Assembly (NCBI GenBank): GCA_037389465.1
Contig: JAZARR010000237.1
Location: 1,798,001 to 1,862,000, forward strand
From: Baylisascaris procyonis
Taxonomy: Eukaryota; Nematoda; Chromadorea; Rhabditida; Ascarididae
DNA: 64,000 nucleotides
Direction of reading: 5' to 3'
This document shows positions 22,530 through 36,670 of this stretch, piece by piece. Each line of letters begins with the position of its first letter. The stretch's first letter is position 1. The position numbers were made by a program, and so were the translations under genes. Under the pieces are notes generated by a model that saw only the letters and a program-made list of their open reading frames with translations, did no database searches and had not been told where the DNA came from.

Positions 22530-25500
22530 CTTGATCTAGAACGAGATCGCCTCCTCCTGTCACGCGATCTGCTGCGACGGCGAATCGGCGATAGCGAGCG
22601 TCGTATTGGGGAATAGGCTCGATCGATGCCTAAAATCAATCGAAACCTAAGCCCAAAACAAATAAAACACAAAAAAGCAAATAGACAAACCATTTCGAGC
22701 ATTTTAGGTCCTCTATCAGCCCCTCTCTAACAATATTTTTGCCTTTGCATCACGCATTTGTAATATGTATCCTATGGTATTTTATAATGATGCTGCCTTC
22801 GTGCAACTGTCTCTATGTGCACATGCAACTTATAAAAACAATCGATCGGATTCCTCACACATCCAATCGTCATACAAAGGCGACAACATTGCGCTGGTAT
22901 GAACTTTAATAATAAACTAATAAGCGTATCAAAAAACGAACAAATAAATGAAAGTAAACATGTAAACTTCTTAAATAGCACTAACCTAGTCCTTGATTCA
23001 GTTTGCTGAGGGCACTAGATGACTTTTCGGGGTTTTGATTGACCCGAATAGCCTCTTCGACCTCTTGGAGCGCCATATCGGTGGTTTTACGCTCCGGTTT
23101 TATTATTGCGACACGGGAATGTTGAATACTGCAAATGCAACTAACTAGTTCCATGAACTTAAAATCACTTCAATATTTTCAACAAGTTCTGGATTTGAGG
23201 CCTTTTTGCATCAACTGCTAGTCTCAATCGCAGTGCCTTTATTTACAACCAAACTTCATTTAAGACCAATCAATAAATCATTTCTATTGCACACAGCTCA
23301 CTAACACAATCGAATAACCGAATTTGCAAGAAGCTACTCAAAAGCGCAAAGTAACCGCTGATGGAAAAACACATTACTGAATACCTACACTGTTAAAGAG
23401 AGAACTGGAGTAGGAAAACGCATCAGCGAACAGCCGTGCGCACACTAACGAACATTTCCTCCTGCACATATTGTCCCCACAAACTAATTTTTATTTGTTC
23501 TCTAATTTGGGATATATTTCCAGTCGTTTTACCTCGCCCAACGCCAGATCTGCTGGACATCTCAATGTATATCAAAAATCAGCCATCAACAAACGTTCTT
23601 GCTCACCAAGGACTTTCTAAAGAGCACCAACTTGTCCCAATCGAGAGTTTATACTGTCTATGCGGTGCAAAAGAAAAATTTTATCCTCCGAAGAGTAAAG
23701 AAAAATAAAAATTATTCCCGTACAGGTAAAATGAAGAAGTGAAACAGCGGAAGGCAAGAGTGAAAAAAAGCGTAAATACACTGCACAATTCAGCAATGAA
23801 CTCCAAAATTAGAGACATACCGTAGACATCTGCCCTGGAATTCGATACCATTATTTTGTACGGCAATCGGCACTGTTGGTTGATTCGTAAACTCGACATA
23901 TGCATATGCACATAGTAAATTTTCATTGCCCGCTGCCATACGTAAATACATCACCTGTAATAATCGATGTTCTATTCAAGATTACAGATCGCTCAAAGCG
24001 AAATCAGATAATTGGAAAAGGATGCGGGGAACGGTTGGTTTGAAATTTAGCCGAATGTCAGCAAGATAAATTACTCCAGCGAGTGGTTGAAAACTCGGCA
24101 AAATACCACTTCTTGAAAAACCGTGGTCATTATCAATCTACCCCCCCCCCACTAATTGTCCCTCATCCACGTTTTGCCTAATGCGACATGCTGCATAAAA
24201 AAGTTGAAGGAGCGAAAAGAAGTTATTTAAAGAAATTATGAGTCTATTCGTTTACATCTAACCCAGACAATTTCATCCACTGACGTTACCAGACAATTTG
24301 ATTTAACATATCACACCCCTCTAATTATGCTAAAAATTTGCGTTGCAAGTTATGAAAGCGCTCGGCAAAAGAAGAATTCAGTTTGGGAGATCACCCGCGA
24401 TGGAAATTTTACCAGGCTTTGTTGGCGGAATAACAAAATAAACGTGACTTTGAAAGGATATATTGAAATGTCAAAAAGATTTCCAAGAAGGATCTCCTGC
24501 TTCACAGGTCTATCTCTACCTCATCTCTTCTTTTTCGATGAGCCCAAAATTGCTTCTGCTCTGTAATGTTCTTTAACTTTTGGTTCTTAATTTCAGGACC
24601 TTCAAACACCAAGCATATTGTTACGCTAAACATGACGAGAATGCACTTTCTTGACGTACCTCTCCAATGTTATTGTTGAAGAATTGCATGACTTCTTGTG
24701 GATCGCAGTCCTTTGGTAGATTGCCCACGTAAACAGTGCGTCGAATTTCTTCCACTTTCGATGCATCGGTATTCGCACTCAACGCCGGGTACGGTGGAAG
24801 ACCAAGCGCCGTCAACGTCGGATCCACTGTAAGCAACTGAAAATAGCATGCTACCTTAGACGGGTCGATTTATTCCAAAGGAGGGATATCAATTCCTTGT
24901 TTTAACTCATAAGCCCACACGGGTAGCACACAGCGATTTGTGAAACCATTGAGAAACTCACTGGTAAATCGCCTCAGTAAATTTTTACTAGACATATAGA
25001 CCAGTACCAGCAATTGATTAGGCACGCGTGCCGAATAGATAATGCATCCAAATGCTAAACAAGGTGTATAAAATCCTAGTGTTATACCCAGCTTGGAACT
25101 TTAAGGAAACCAGAGATCAATTTATGTCATGGATTCTTGCCCGTATGAATCCTTAGATGGAAGACAATCCAGTGAAAATGCTAAACCGCTGACGACTATT
25201 TATGAAGTATAACTCTAATACCAGAGAATCGTAGGCAAAGATACTATGGAAAAAAGATCTTTTTAAACATCAAAGTACACAATTTCAACAAGTTATTTCA
25301 CTTATCAAACCAATAGACTAGAACAATAAAAGCATTTCTTCCACGCTGGTTTATAAAATTTTTTCAAATACAGGTTGGAAACAAGAAATTGTAAAAACCG
25401 CGTAGATTTCTAGAAAGTGAACGCCACATTGAAGAGATGCATTGACCCACGATACGAGTACTATAAAACATAATCGCAACAGCATAGCCCCTACCTCCTC

Positions 25501-28500
25501 ACAAAAACCAAGCAAACAATTTAATTTACTGTAATCGATGTATGACCATTTGACGTGACTCTAATCGATCAGTGAAAATTGTATGACTGGAAAACGCAAA
25601 CAACTGGTGGAAGAAATTTCGGAATTTTTTAATTTTTCTATTATTCAGCAACTTCACTGGGAAATCCACCCAATTGTTATAGAGAACGGAGTAGCACACT
25701 GCGGTTTCACAAATCGACCCAGTGCCACCCGAATGAGATACGCTCCAAAGTAATAACGGCTGACAAAAAACAGCAAGAGCAGACATCTACGACAGTATCA
25801 ACCTTCGTCAAACATAGAGAAGAGGGACGAATGATATTACTGATAACAGTAGCAGATATCACCGATAACAAACCAGGCCAAATGCGGTGACACAAGCATC
25901 GAGTGGGATTCTCTCTGAGGTCACTCTAATTCAAGCGATGACTGAAATTAACAATATAATGCCGTAATCATATCGCAATGTACAATATCGATGGCAGTTC
26001 CTCCTTAAATTCACTCTCAAGCAACAACTCTCAACACCGACTGCCACACACCAATACATCACTCCGAATGAAGTCCAATAAGAAAGTTAATAATACAAAC
26101 CATTTGAGAGGTGTTTCTTTCTAATTTTAGCACTGCAAAAGAATTTCACCTGCGGATCATACTTCCTGTTTGCTGTGTTCCTAAGCTAACTAGATATGAT
26201 GCGATACAATAACGTGACTGACGCAGCTTGCGCCCATTTTTTCCGATGCAAGAATTTAGAAGTTTAATTACCTATCCCTACCCCCCCCCCCCAAAATCCC
26301 TTCCCTCCCCTATCCCCTCTATTATACAGCATTTCCCAAAAGAAACTTAATTGGTGGAAACCCAGTTTTTTAACGAACATCTTGCATATTCCCCTTAAAG
26401 TATTTCCCATTTATAGCACACCAGTGGTTTAAGGTTCATTTCATAGAGCATAGAGACAGTAATATTTCTATAGAAGGCTGCCGGCCGCCGTCGTCTTTCG
26501 CGCACATATAAATCTAAAATAGAACAAAACTTATTAGATTTTTTTTTCTCACTATTCTCCTCTTTAAACTTAAACAATATTATTATATGATTCACTGCTC
26601 CCATAGAGAAGGGAAGTATGCTGCGCCGTTCCACATAAAGACACGCTGAAAAATAAGAAAAATAATTTCATTCACATTCGAATCTTCTCTGTGCAATGAT
26701 ACCCGTCCAAAACGAATCAACTAGCAATCGACAGAAATCAAGAAAACGCCAACTGCTTCTCTCCGTAATTCGAAAGAAAATATAGAAAAATTATCCGATG
26801 AAAAAATGAAAGAAAAAAAAAGAACCAAACGATTTTGGCAAAAATTTCCGCTTATTTTTCAGATCGTTTAGAAGCAATTACACGTCAAAAGTTTCGATGC
26901 ATGGCACTTTTTTCTGACGATGATTGGGCGCTAATATCAGAAAAGAAAGTGGGAGTTGTTCAAACATTAAATTTAATTTTCCCAAATGTAAGTCGCAGCC
27001 TAAATATTTCTTTCAGAGTGTAGCAGAGGTTAAGTCAGACGAGAGGCGAACATCGTGGTTAAGGAAACAACGAAATTCACAATCTAGTCCAATATTACAC
27101 CAGCTATACGCCTTCAAGTTCAGTGGCCAATCTTACTTCTTTTGTGAAGATTGTATTTACTACTTCGAGTAATGTGTGAAATTTGATTTTTTTAAGGGTA
27201 TGGTTGGGAAGCAAAACCAGCACAGAGGTAACTATATCAAAAGAACACAAAAAACCGGGATGGGAGATTTTAGAGTCGCCAAAGTTTGAATGTTGACAAA
27301 ACAACTGAGAGCAGTGAGCATATACTCAAGAATTTGGTCGAAACGACTAGGAAAAATTATTGGTTATGAATGATGCACCTCATAACAAAAAGTGGGGCAC
27401 TACTGAGCGCGTCAAAGCGTTTAAAGGCGAAAATTTTAAGGCTTTCGAAAATGATATAGCTGCAAATCACAAGGGTACATAGTACTAGTTCTGACTTAAT
27501 CATCGAAGATATTTTCACATACGAACAGAAAATTTATATCGTTTTCGCTATAAAGGATCAGAATCGGAGTCGAGTAGAAAAATAACGAAAGCTTGAGTAA
27601 AAGATCGAAAAAATTTTCCACCCTCAAAATTTAATGCATATATATTCATGAAAGATTATGAAGGAAAATAACTATAACCATTTGTTGGCCGTCGCCGAGA
27701 TCCTGGATCTGGTTGATCACGTTCGGTGGTAGTTGTCGTTGGCCAGGCCATGCCGGTCCACCGGTTTTCAACGCCGTCTCTTCATCTGGGACCGCATCTT
27801 AAAATAATCCAAACGCTCTAACAAAGAAATAGTGGATTCGATGGTACTCTTACTAGAGTATAAAAAGTTATGTGTTGCTTTTTGAGTCGAAAAATTTCTG
27901 AAAAAAAAGACGTTTAAAGGAATCTAAATTTCATCCGAAGCAAATTATGAACACTAACATTCACTCATTAGACTTAGGCAGTAAGTCAACAGTTTCGAAC
28001 AAAGACTAACCGAACACATTTCCGCTCCTTATTTAGCAATAAATGAAGTCACATAGATCCATCGGGGGATTTACAAGCATAAGAAGTTCTCGCTGTGGTC
28101 TATGGATCTTTACCAAGCTAAAACATTCTCACTAAGATCAACCCCAACGAAAAAAAGAAGGATATGAGACGACAAGACTCATTTTAGTCATTTACAGCAC
28201 TCAAAAACATCACTCAAAGAATAAGCGGTATTTCACAGAGATTATTTGTTCAAATTATAAACAGCACCTGAAATAGAAGGTATGCAGACAAGTGCACGAT
28301 CGATAAAAACCGTATTGGTCAAATGTTGCGCGACCTCCACCGACTTCGACTCCTCGAACTTCACGTATGCAAATTTCTGCGTAAATGTCGACAATTGCGG
28401 ATGGTTGTCCGTCGGATACATCTAAAATATATATGAAATAACATCTCATGATATGGCCCCAAGGATGATAAGAAACCAGCTTGCAACAACAAGAAAAAAA

Positions 28501-29491
28501 AAAACCTTTTGAGCACCACGCTGCCAATAAGGCACTCGATCTCACAATCGCCGCATACACTCCGTAACAGACCGGCGATGAATACGAAAACCGCGAAATT
28601 AAAAAAAAAAAAGCTCCCTAAGGAGGTCAGTAGAAGAAAGCGAGAAAGGGGGATAGGGAAGGGAGAGGTGTCGGGGTGGGGGGGGAGGGAGGGGTTGCTT
28701 GATTCAGGCTCTCAAAAAGACGAAGGGAAAACTGAATAACATCTGAAGAATCACTAAAACTGTTGAACAAAAAATGCTGCACCTAAGTTTCTTGCTGATT
28801 TTTATAAGTTCCAGCTGAATGCTCTACTCTCCTAATCACTATAAAGCGTAACAATGCACAAATATTTCCGCTGAGATGAAACCATTATGCATCAACTTCC
28901 ATAACAAATAAGTGAGTGTGTATATTTAGAAATCCGTCTTTATTCTCTATTTTTATACTGGGATTACCTGGATTGCTTCTCTACAATAACAAAAAATAGT
29001 TGACATATACCACCATTACTGCAACCTGAATTACCTCGACAAATTTAATAAAAAACCAATTTCAGTCAAAACATTTCACGCTTGCAACCTGAATGTCTCG
29101 AATCGTTAATGCATTGGCTTTTATGGAATCTTCTCCACTTAATCGAGACCCACTCAATCAAACACTGAGAAAAGCCTGCCTTGCAATACGATTCACAAGA
29201 GCCGAAACCAATGTTACGTCTCTATCAGCACCCAATTTACGAAAACGATCGGAAGTGGTACCCTCCCAGCAGTAGAATAACGTTTTGCGTTGGGATAACC
29301 TCTTTCTTCGTACTCTTTTTTCTATAATTTATTATTAATATAAACGTACAAAAGAAAAAGATAACATCACCGACCTTAAACTCATCGATTCTTCCAATAA
29401 ACGCGAAGAGTTGATAAATTTGCTCTTTGGTGGCCGACATCGAAATATTGCTGACGTGAAGCACGCGGAAGCGCGGTTCATCACCACCCAT
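22530..29491 (-). CDS. SREK1: SREK1-like SR splicing regulator (two RRMs plus RS region)
   Basis: Seven confident exons on the - strand: 29491-29375, 28421-28268, 27797-27679, 24836-24660, 23954-23821, 23128-22986 and 22629-22530, 314 codons plus 2 nt in unbroken phase. RRM1 runs from RNP2-like RVLHVSNI (9-16) to RNP1-like KFAYVKF (55-61) and the family signature AQHLTNTVFIDRAL. A linker with LLTVDPTLTALGLP follows. RRM2 has RRTVYVGNLP (RNP2 at 165-170) and CAYAYVEF (204-211). Then comes KPERKTTDMALQEVEEAIR and an RS region (SLSPIRRRSRSRDRRRR). This order matches SREK1/SFRS12 and related SRp54-type proteins, which modulate splice-site choice. The 3' end is unsettled: an acceptor at 22409-22411 would add RRLEEK and a TGA at 22392-22390, while another at 22096-22098 would add about 50 codons. 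Start: MGGDEPRF is the first ATG after a TTTACAG acceptor. Confidence 0.9.
28655..28697 (+). other. G-rich potential quadruplex in SREK1 intron 1
   Basis: The + strand carries several G runs of 3-8 within about 45 nt (GGGATAGGGAAGGGAGAGG, then GGGGTGGGGGGGGAGGGAGG). Because the gene is on the - strand, the RNA would carry the C-rich complement. Confidence 0.5.
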
Positions 29492-29544
29492 TTTTGGTTT
29501 GTTGTCGACCACTCCACTCGAAAACTTATTCTTTGTTAGTTTAT

Positions 29545-29556
29545 CTGTAAAGAATA
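29545..29556 (-). promoter_or_regulatory. Probable spliced-leader acceptor of the SREK1-like gene
   Basis: TTCTTTACAG on the - strand ends at 29545, 53 nt upstream of the start ATG at 29491. No coding exon is seen upstream, so this is read as a trans-splice acceptor or the end of a 5'-UTR intron. Confidence 0.45.
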
Positions 29557-31589
29557 AAACCTTGACGTACATCCATAAATCGACCACATAACTGCTTGAT
29601 CATAACATCACACGTCAGAACTTATACGTCACAGTCACTACTTATCACTTACTTTCAATTTGTCAGACAATGTTAAAGAAAGGTAAAGACAGGTAAGCTA
29701 TCAATTTTCCTGTAAAGGTGAGTGTTCACTCTTTTTTCGGTCGCGGCGCTACATTATCAGAGTATTTTAGGGACCCCAAAAACATTACTGCAACAATCAT
29801 CGTCGAAACTTTTGCTCTTTGAAAAGACGGAATTTTAGGAATTTCCGAACCTCAAATTACATTTCAACGAAGCACGTTGGTGATGAGATTTTTTACAGCA
29901 ATCTCCTCCCTTCTCCACTCAGCTGCAAGGCATGGTGCCTCGTAAGATCAAAGTAACGTTGTATAGCGGTAGCGCTCGAAGAGGCACTTAACTACCTGCT
30001 GAAGATATCGAGTGATATGGATGAGCATGTACAAAGCATTAAACACCTCCATTCATAGACAAACTTAGCAATAATACGAGAAGTGATATACCTACAAGGA
30101 GAGTTACCATATTTACTTAAATAGAACACCTTCTTCCTTAAGGTTTACAATTAACAAATTCCCTTCCTGATAGCTAGAGAACATAACAGCCCTTCGGAAG
30201 ACCTCATTCGCCAACCTCGAATACCCTTTGAAGACACGGCAAATCACTTACGGCTTCACTTAGAGTCATTCGGCGATGGCCACATCAACTACGACTCGGG
30301 CATTTTATACAATTGATCAAAATTTGAAAGAATGGGAATGTTTCCTCAGAGAAAAAAATAATTTCAACACTGCTGCAGTTGCCTCAGAATGCGCTTGTGA
30401 ATTTATTAATGTTTAGATGGTAATGATTGCTCATATTGCGCGTTTATACCTTGGAATATGGTAAGTAATACAAAGTTGTATAAGGAGAACAAACTTTAGT
30501 GAATATCGCAAATAAAGCAAATCACATCCTCTGCAAGAGTTCGATAGACTAAAATGACCGATATATTAATATTGGTGCACAATTCTTTATTTGATTTCCT
30601 TGCAACCCCACTAGTACTACGCCAGTTTGCAGAAAAAGGCTCCATTCGGATACCAACATGAAGTGAGATTGGATTTGGTGGTTTGGCATACTGAGGGATG
30701 AATTACTGCGTTCCCCATTATCCTTAAATCCAGGCATTTCAAACCTCAAGTAACTTAAGATTACCAAGCGTTTACTCGATTATGTTTTCCACTGTCCCAT
30801 TTGTCCAACACACACAGACCACTAACTCGATTCAAAGCTGAATGCAACAAAAGGTTGAAATCAGGAGTCGTATTAAGGCTTCAGACCGACTAACCTCATC
30901 CCAAACTAATACTGTTGGTTTCTTTTTGAATGGAGTATAATGTATCGCACCGGACTTTATTCTAGCGACTCCGTATCGATCATCTACTGCCAGCGTGATG
31001 ACTAGAGAAGCCAACCGATGAAAGCAAGCAAACAATTTTGCGTATACTACTAATAAACAATTAATGCTTCCACATTCCACTAAATGATGCTGTATGACGT
31101 TTAAATATTCTGAAAGAAAACTAACTACCTCAAAGTTTAACCGAAGAAAACAAAAACAATATGGTTGGTTTTTATAGGTAAACAGGATGGGGGCGTCTGT
31201 CGAATTACAAATTACAAAGCCAAGTATGATTCGGTTTCACGATCGGCAAATGGCTTAGAGTAGTTGAAATTTCTCTCCAGCAAGACTGCTAGTATACTAT
31301 ACTTTACGAAATCATTGCCCATCAATATTCTGTTTTGTTTTACATCTACCTTATAAGAACATAACTTTATTAAAAAATTGAAAAAAAATTCGTCCCTTCC
31401 TGGCCTTATGCCCCCCCCCCAATATTCCTGGGATTGAGTACTCGGTTCAGATAATCATGTAGAGGACAGAAATGATAGGTAGCCGCCACACTCGACTAAT
31501 CTCTACCCCTTTCCTTTCCTCAAATTTCTGGCCACATATCCTTATAGGTGCACATTATGCCCATTAAATTTGACACCGAAAGAAAATCC

Positions 31590-31730
31590 AGCCATCGCCG
31601 ATTGGGAACTGCAGACAACGCGTGCAAATATACGCCATACGCACGCAGAAGCGTATAGTGTCATAAGTGGTCCTGCATGCGCGCTACTTTGCAAAAACGC
31701 GTTCGCAACGTTCGCAGTGAAGCGGCAAGG
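31590..31730 (-). promoter_or_regulatory. CpG-rich block upstream of the SREK1-like gene (candidate promoter)
   Basis: CpG-dense patch in AT-rich DNA, 2.0-2.2 kb upstream of the SREK1-like acceptor. It holds ACGTTCGCAGTG at 31708-31719, identical to the element in the SSR3 block and in the same orientation relative to the gene. Next to it is a second GCGAACG (sense strand). Function is inferred. Confidence 0.28.
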
Positions 31731-32544
31731 CTATGATGTGTTGTGACGATCACAATTGGTAGATAAAGTATGACTCACAGTTCCTTTTAGGATGCAGTGT
31801 GAGTGCTACAACAACAAACAATCCCTCTGATCAAAAACTTCAGGTACAGTCCACATCACAATGCAACACAGGTCGATAACTGTTACTGAAAGCACCACCT
31901 CCCATACCGACATCGATAACTGTTGCTCTAGACTAACTAGCACACCAATTCTTCTAAAATAACACGAATGTTCTAACTGCAGGTCAAAAAATTTATGATT
32001 AAACGAAGGATGCGAAGATCGTAGGCTGGGCTGGTAACTGCAATCTTGTCTTCTGGCAATTGGATACAACACTAGATGTCCACCAACCATCATTAAACTT
32101 TATTTAAACAAAAACATATTCCAGTCGGTTGGTGACCATCGTAACTGTACACTAAATTGAAGTATCAGCAAAAGTGTAACTGCAAACAAAAACAACCTTT
32201 CAATAGGACGGAATAAATGAATGTAGAAGTAACGTCTGAAATAATATGCAATCAGTTGCACCTATCTCTAAAACTACCTACTACTATCAATAACCCTGCT
32301 ACCGATCCCACACACAATATAACCGAAGAACGGAGCACGTGTAGACACAACCACTCGACGAACTGCAGCAAACGAAAACTGAAGGACCATCCAGCCACAC
32401 AAACTGTCTCGTTTAGAGATCAAATGCTAAATGAGATTAAATGTAATTCGTTAAATGTGACTAAGTTAAGATCTACCGTTGCCTTCACCGGGTGATCTCG
32501 CTTATCGATTCTACTGAAACTGCTCATGGACGTCTTTAATGATC

Positions 32545-32690
32545 GACTTGCGTGCAAGAGACGGCACCGCAATCAGTCTTCTGAGGGATAAAACACCCGT
32601 CGAGCGGGTGATCAGAACCACGACCTCTCGCACCTAAAGCTAGAGTCAAACCACTGGACCACTGAGCTGCATTCGTAACACATCTCACCT
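32545..32690 (-). repeat. tRNA-derived SINE or degenerate tRNA-like repeat
   Basis: On the - strand a perfect RNA polymerase III A box, TGGTCCAGTGG, is followed 31 nt later by the B-box-like GGTTCTGATC inside GAGAGGTCGTGGTTCTGATC. The acceptor and T stems do not pair, so it is not a working tRNA. The GC-rich tail (GCTCGACGGGTG) is repeat-like. A truncated relative lies at 33128-33160. Confidence 0.45.
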
Positions 32691-33127
32691 CAGCGAACTG
32701 TTTTAAACACTTCAACTCATTGACCATCATAATTGCGCACTAGAGTAATAGAAGCGTCACCAAAGATGTAAGTGCACACAAAAAATCTCTCGAAGGATAT
32801 GAAGGAAATGAAAACATGCAAACACAATATCTTGCATACGAAGATAAAACGACATCAGAAGACAACCACAAGGTGTTAGACAATACTTTAAACTATTACG
32901 GTGAACAAGAACAACGTTTCAATCAAAGGATCGAAGTGAATACTTTAGGCTGAGGTGCTACTTATAAATAGAATATTTCGCCATCCACAAAACTGAACGA
33001 TTCTGCCGTCTAGTGTTAGTTTGAATTCGTAACGATCACTTCGAAGAATCGAATTCAAGCAATAACGGCCTCATAGTAAGTGATCACTATTTTTATTGCA
33101 CACAAAACAACTTTTGAATCAAACGAG

Positions 33128-33160
33128 AATGATCTTCGTTCTGTGGCCAAGACCTCTCGC
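33128..33160 (-). repeat. Fragment related to the tRNA-derived repeat
   Basis: The - strand reads TTAGGTGCGAGAGGTC, identical over 16 nt to the anticodon-to-variable region of the 32545-32690 element, then diverges. Confidence 0.35.
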
Positions 33161-35099
33161 ACCTAACATATTGGTCATAACGTAACAAAAACCTTTGCTG
33201 ATAAGAAATGTCTTCAAAAAGAGGATTACAAACCGGACATATAATAGATCTGTTTGGAATGATCAGATCATCGACATTTGCAGGACGGCTCCCAAACTTC
33301 ATCCGTGGATGCTTCTAGTGACGATGATGCCAAGAATTAGTTTTTTATAAAATTTTCGAATTTATTGTTCCATCAGTGAGATCGGCATTTCCATGCCCTT
33401 AGGGTAGCTAAATCGCCAACATATTTCATCGCCAACGGCTCCTAACTTAATTCCTCTGAGTGGGCTATCATCCCAAAAGTGACTTCAAGGGGCCAGTTGA
33501 AAACAAAAAACTTCTGAATGAAATGATCGACGCGAAAATTATTGGCTTAATTGACAATCGAAACGAAGATCTCCCTCATACACATCCAGGATCATACCGC
33601 CATAAGAATGCGACCGGTTCTTCCCTCCTAATTTTCTGATTCTTCATCTTTGTTTCAAAGATCCCGCTATGAAAAACAACCTTTACATAAAATGGAAAAA
33701 AAAAAAACTATCCTTTGGTGGACGTGGAAATGAAAAAGTGCTACATACCACCCGAATAAGGAAGCATCTTAACCGACGCTGATTTTTCAGACACCTCTTA
33801 AAGAATGTTTTTGTCAACAAAACAATTCTTTGATCAAATCGAAGAGGCTAACAATACATGGCTAGCGAAAGCTCGATAACCACCTGACTCTTCAGTAAAA
33901 ATTATTGCCCGATTTGTCTAACTTCCTACATTTTCGAAATTTTTGAGACAATCGTCAGAGATTGAAACGCTTTATGCCAGAGGATCTTCTACTGCCTGCT
34001 GAGTTCAGTATCGTTTTCGGTGAGGCTAACGATGTCACAATTTATTTACTGCTTCGGCAATTGGGTGCTTGTGTTGAATATGAAAGTATAACCGAAATTG
34101 CGTGTGCTGATTACACAGAGTGTTTGTTGGGGACCTATCGCAGAAATCTGCCTTCGTAATGGGACATATACGGGGTCCTCGACGCTAATTGTGCTTGAAT
34201 GTACCGAAGCGAACCTCGCGGGAGGGTTTCCTCGCCATGTGATGTGATGAATCATATCCCCTGAGGAGGAGGACTTTTCATAGCAGCAGGTTAGGCTGCA
34301 TTCCGAAGATCCTGTACGGGGAATGTGACATTTGTAGAGGAAGGGACCCTCCTGAGAGAGAATAGAGGATTGGAAAACACTTTTATTAGGGAGTTCGTTT
34401 TCATGCTGCTCGTGCTATTGTGCTGCATTATGTTCGAATAGCACTGCCGTTTCGAATAGCACTATTCTTAAAATTTGTGTTGTTGGCATATGATTGCGTT
34501 TGAATGGAGTTGGTTTGATAGAGTAGTTGCGGCCAACATCCAGAAAGCGTAAGTGCGAAGATACAGTGGCATGTTTGGTTCAACACATAAGGAAATGTTC
34601 ACCACAACTTTTCGTGTGGATTGTAGCTTTTGCAGCGGATGAACATTTGAATATCTGCACAAAGGACGTTATCTATTCAAGAAACCACGTCTGGGTTCAT
34701 CAATTTTATGCGGAATGTCGAAAATTTGCTCTATTCCTCGCAGTCTTGCGTAGATGTATGTATTATCATCTGTGAAAAAAAAAAAGAATTTAAATCAAAG
34801 AGTTTTTGCAAACAATCCAGCAACGCTGTTCGAAAATTTTTTTGAAAATATTTTGCGCGCTATGCTATACCTATATGTTTGCACAGTTCGCATAGCATGG
34901 ATGATAGGGAAAACGGGATCAGCATAATAATCGCACCGTTTTGAAGCATATACGGGTCAATCCTTCTCAATATGATCAAAAGTTCTTTTGAAAATTATTT
35001 TTGTCTGAAATATATGATCAGCTAAGCGGCAAACTGCCAAGATCACATTTTATGTGATACATTTGAAATTCTATCGATGAGATCACTTGGAATGATTCT

Positions 35100-35235
35100 G
35101 TGTTAGTCGGCGTCAAGTTGTTTCACTGGACGCTGGTAATGCGCTATCTTCATCACTGGAGATAGCGAACGTTTCGAAAATTTGTGTATTCGGATGAGTT
35201 CTCAATTTTATTAAACTTTTGGTTTTTTCTAGTAC
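35100..35235 (-). repeat. Possible retroelement end
   Basis: The - strand frame ends ...TQIFETFAISSDEDSALP and ASSETT, then a TGA at 35115-35113. DNA of the type TTTTCGAAACGTTCGC next to a Glu/Asp/Ser-rich tail is reminiscent of the 3' ends of some non-LTR or Penelope-like elements in metazoan genomes. This is recollection, not a match. Confidence 0.2.
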
Positions 35236-36670
35236 TCTCCACTTCATGAGCATTGTAAAGTTTGCAATCAACTCTTCTCTCAAAGTTGGAGGGAAGAGTG
35301 TAGGTGCTATTTGAGTGCACTGGTTAACAGCCAAGCTTCCTTGGTGATGTCGTGTGGCCTGTATCATGCAATTTTGGACACATTATCGCCTCATTTTTTA
35401 GCAGTATTAGGTCTGTCGCATGCTTTATCTGGTGCGAGTATCGCTTATTGGCAAACTGCTTTGCATATATATGCAAAAATCCTTCGTAAACAATGCTTTC
35501 AAAACAAAATGGTCTTAAGTTTGAGATCCACGGTATCCTCGCAGAGGGACAATTGGAAAAGGCTTGGTTCTATTTGGAGATCATTCTTGCATGTATTATA
35601 TTATTGTTCTATTATGAACATGGCACGTAGTGCATTGGCAGTTATCGGCACATCATTGCGCTGAAACGCATCTTTTTCGAACAGCAGCTGTAGGTGAACT
35701 CCAAAGTTGTGACTGCTTTAGACACGTTGGCGTGCGTGGATTAATGAAGCTATTTTTTAAAAATTGTTAACGAATAGGGTTCATTTTTGGGATAATGCGA
35801 GAAGTGGCTATGCTGATGTTGCATTGTTTTCAACTTGGAAAGGTGCGATGGTGGAGAACAGAATTGCCAAGGTCTTGGGTTGTTGGGTTTCCTACTACGA
35901 AAATGATCAAAAATGAAGTAAAGAATGAATTCAAGACTGCTAACGAAATGCAGAACTCTCGAGAGTGAAAGCTCCGTATAGTAAATCAAAATTTTACCAA
36001 TACTACATCGTGATGCTGTAAGTTATAACTTTTTTTTGTGGTAGTTATGCAGTTCTGAGGTATATTATATAGTACGCTGCAGAAAACCTAACTGAAGATG
36101 AAATATAATGTAATACAACTGACCGAATTTTCGATTCGAGTAAAGCATATTATTGCATAATTTATAAAACTTTGGTGCAATATAATATGACTGAAGAAAC
36201 TTCTTTGATGGTGAAACGTAACGTAATACAGTGATAATTTATTGAGTAATTAAAACCATATTAATTTAAGAAATCATAGTGAATTGACAATAGTAGTTCG
36301 TGAATTTCGTGCTAATTATTGCTTCACAGTGCTGATGAAATACTGATACTCCTTTTTGCTCGCAAAGATTGAATTGAAGAGGAAAAATAGGACTACAGGG
36401 ATAGTTTTTTCTTGAATTATTGTATGGCCTATGCAGGTGGGGACTATCAAGAATTTTCATTTAGAGAAATTCATCTTTAATTTTTTTATAATTTGGAGTG
36501 TTTCTGTAATCAAATCTGAAGCTTCTGTCGAAAAAAATGGAGTTTGTGATAGCACATTTTTAGGTAGTTTACTTGTTTTTGGTGTTAAGTAGATAGCCCC
36601 GGCTTTAATGTAGAGAAGAGGTCCGCCGCAGATATGCGTATATACAGATATAGTATGTGCGTATAAGTAC

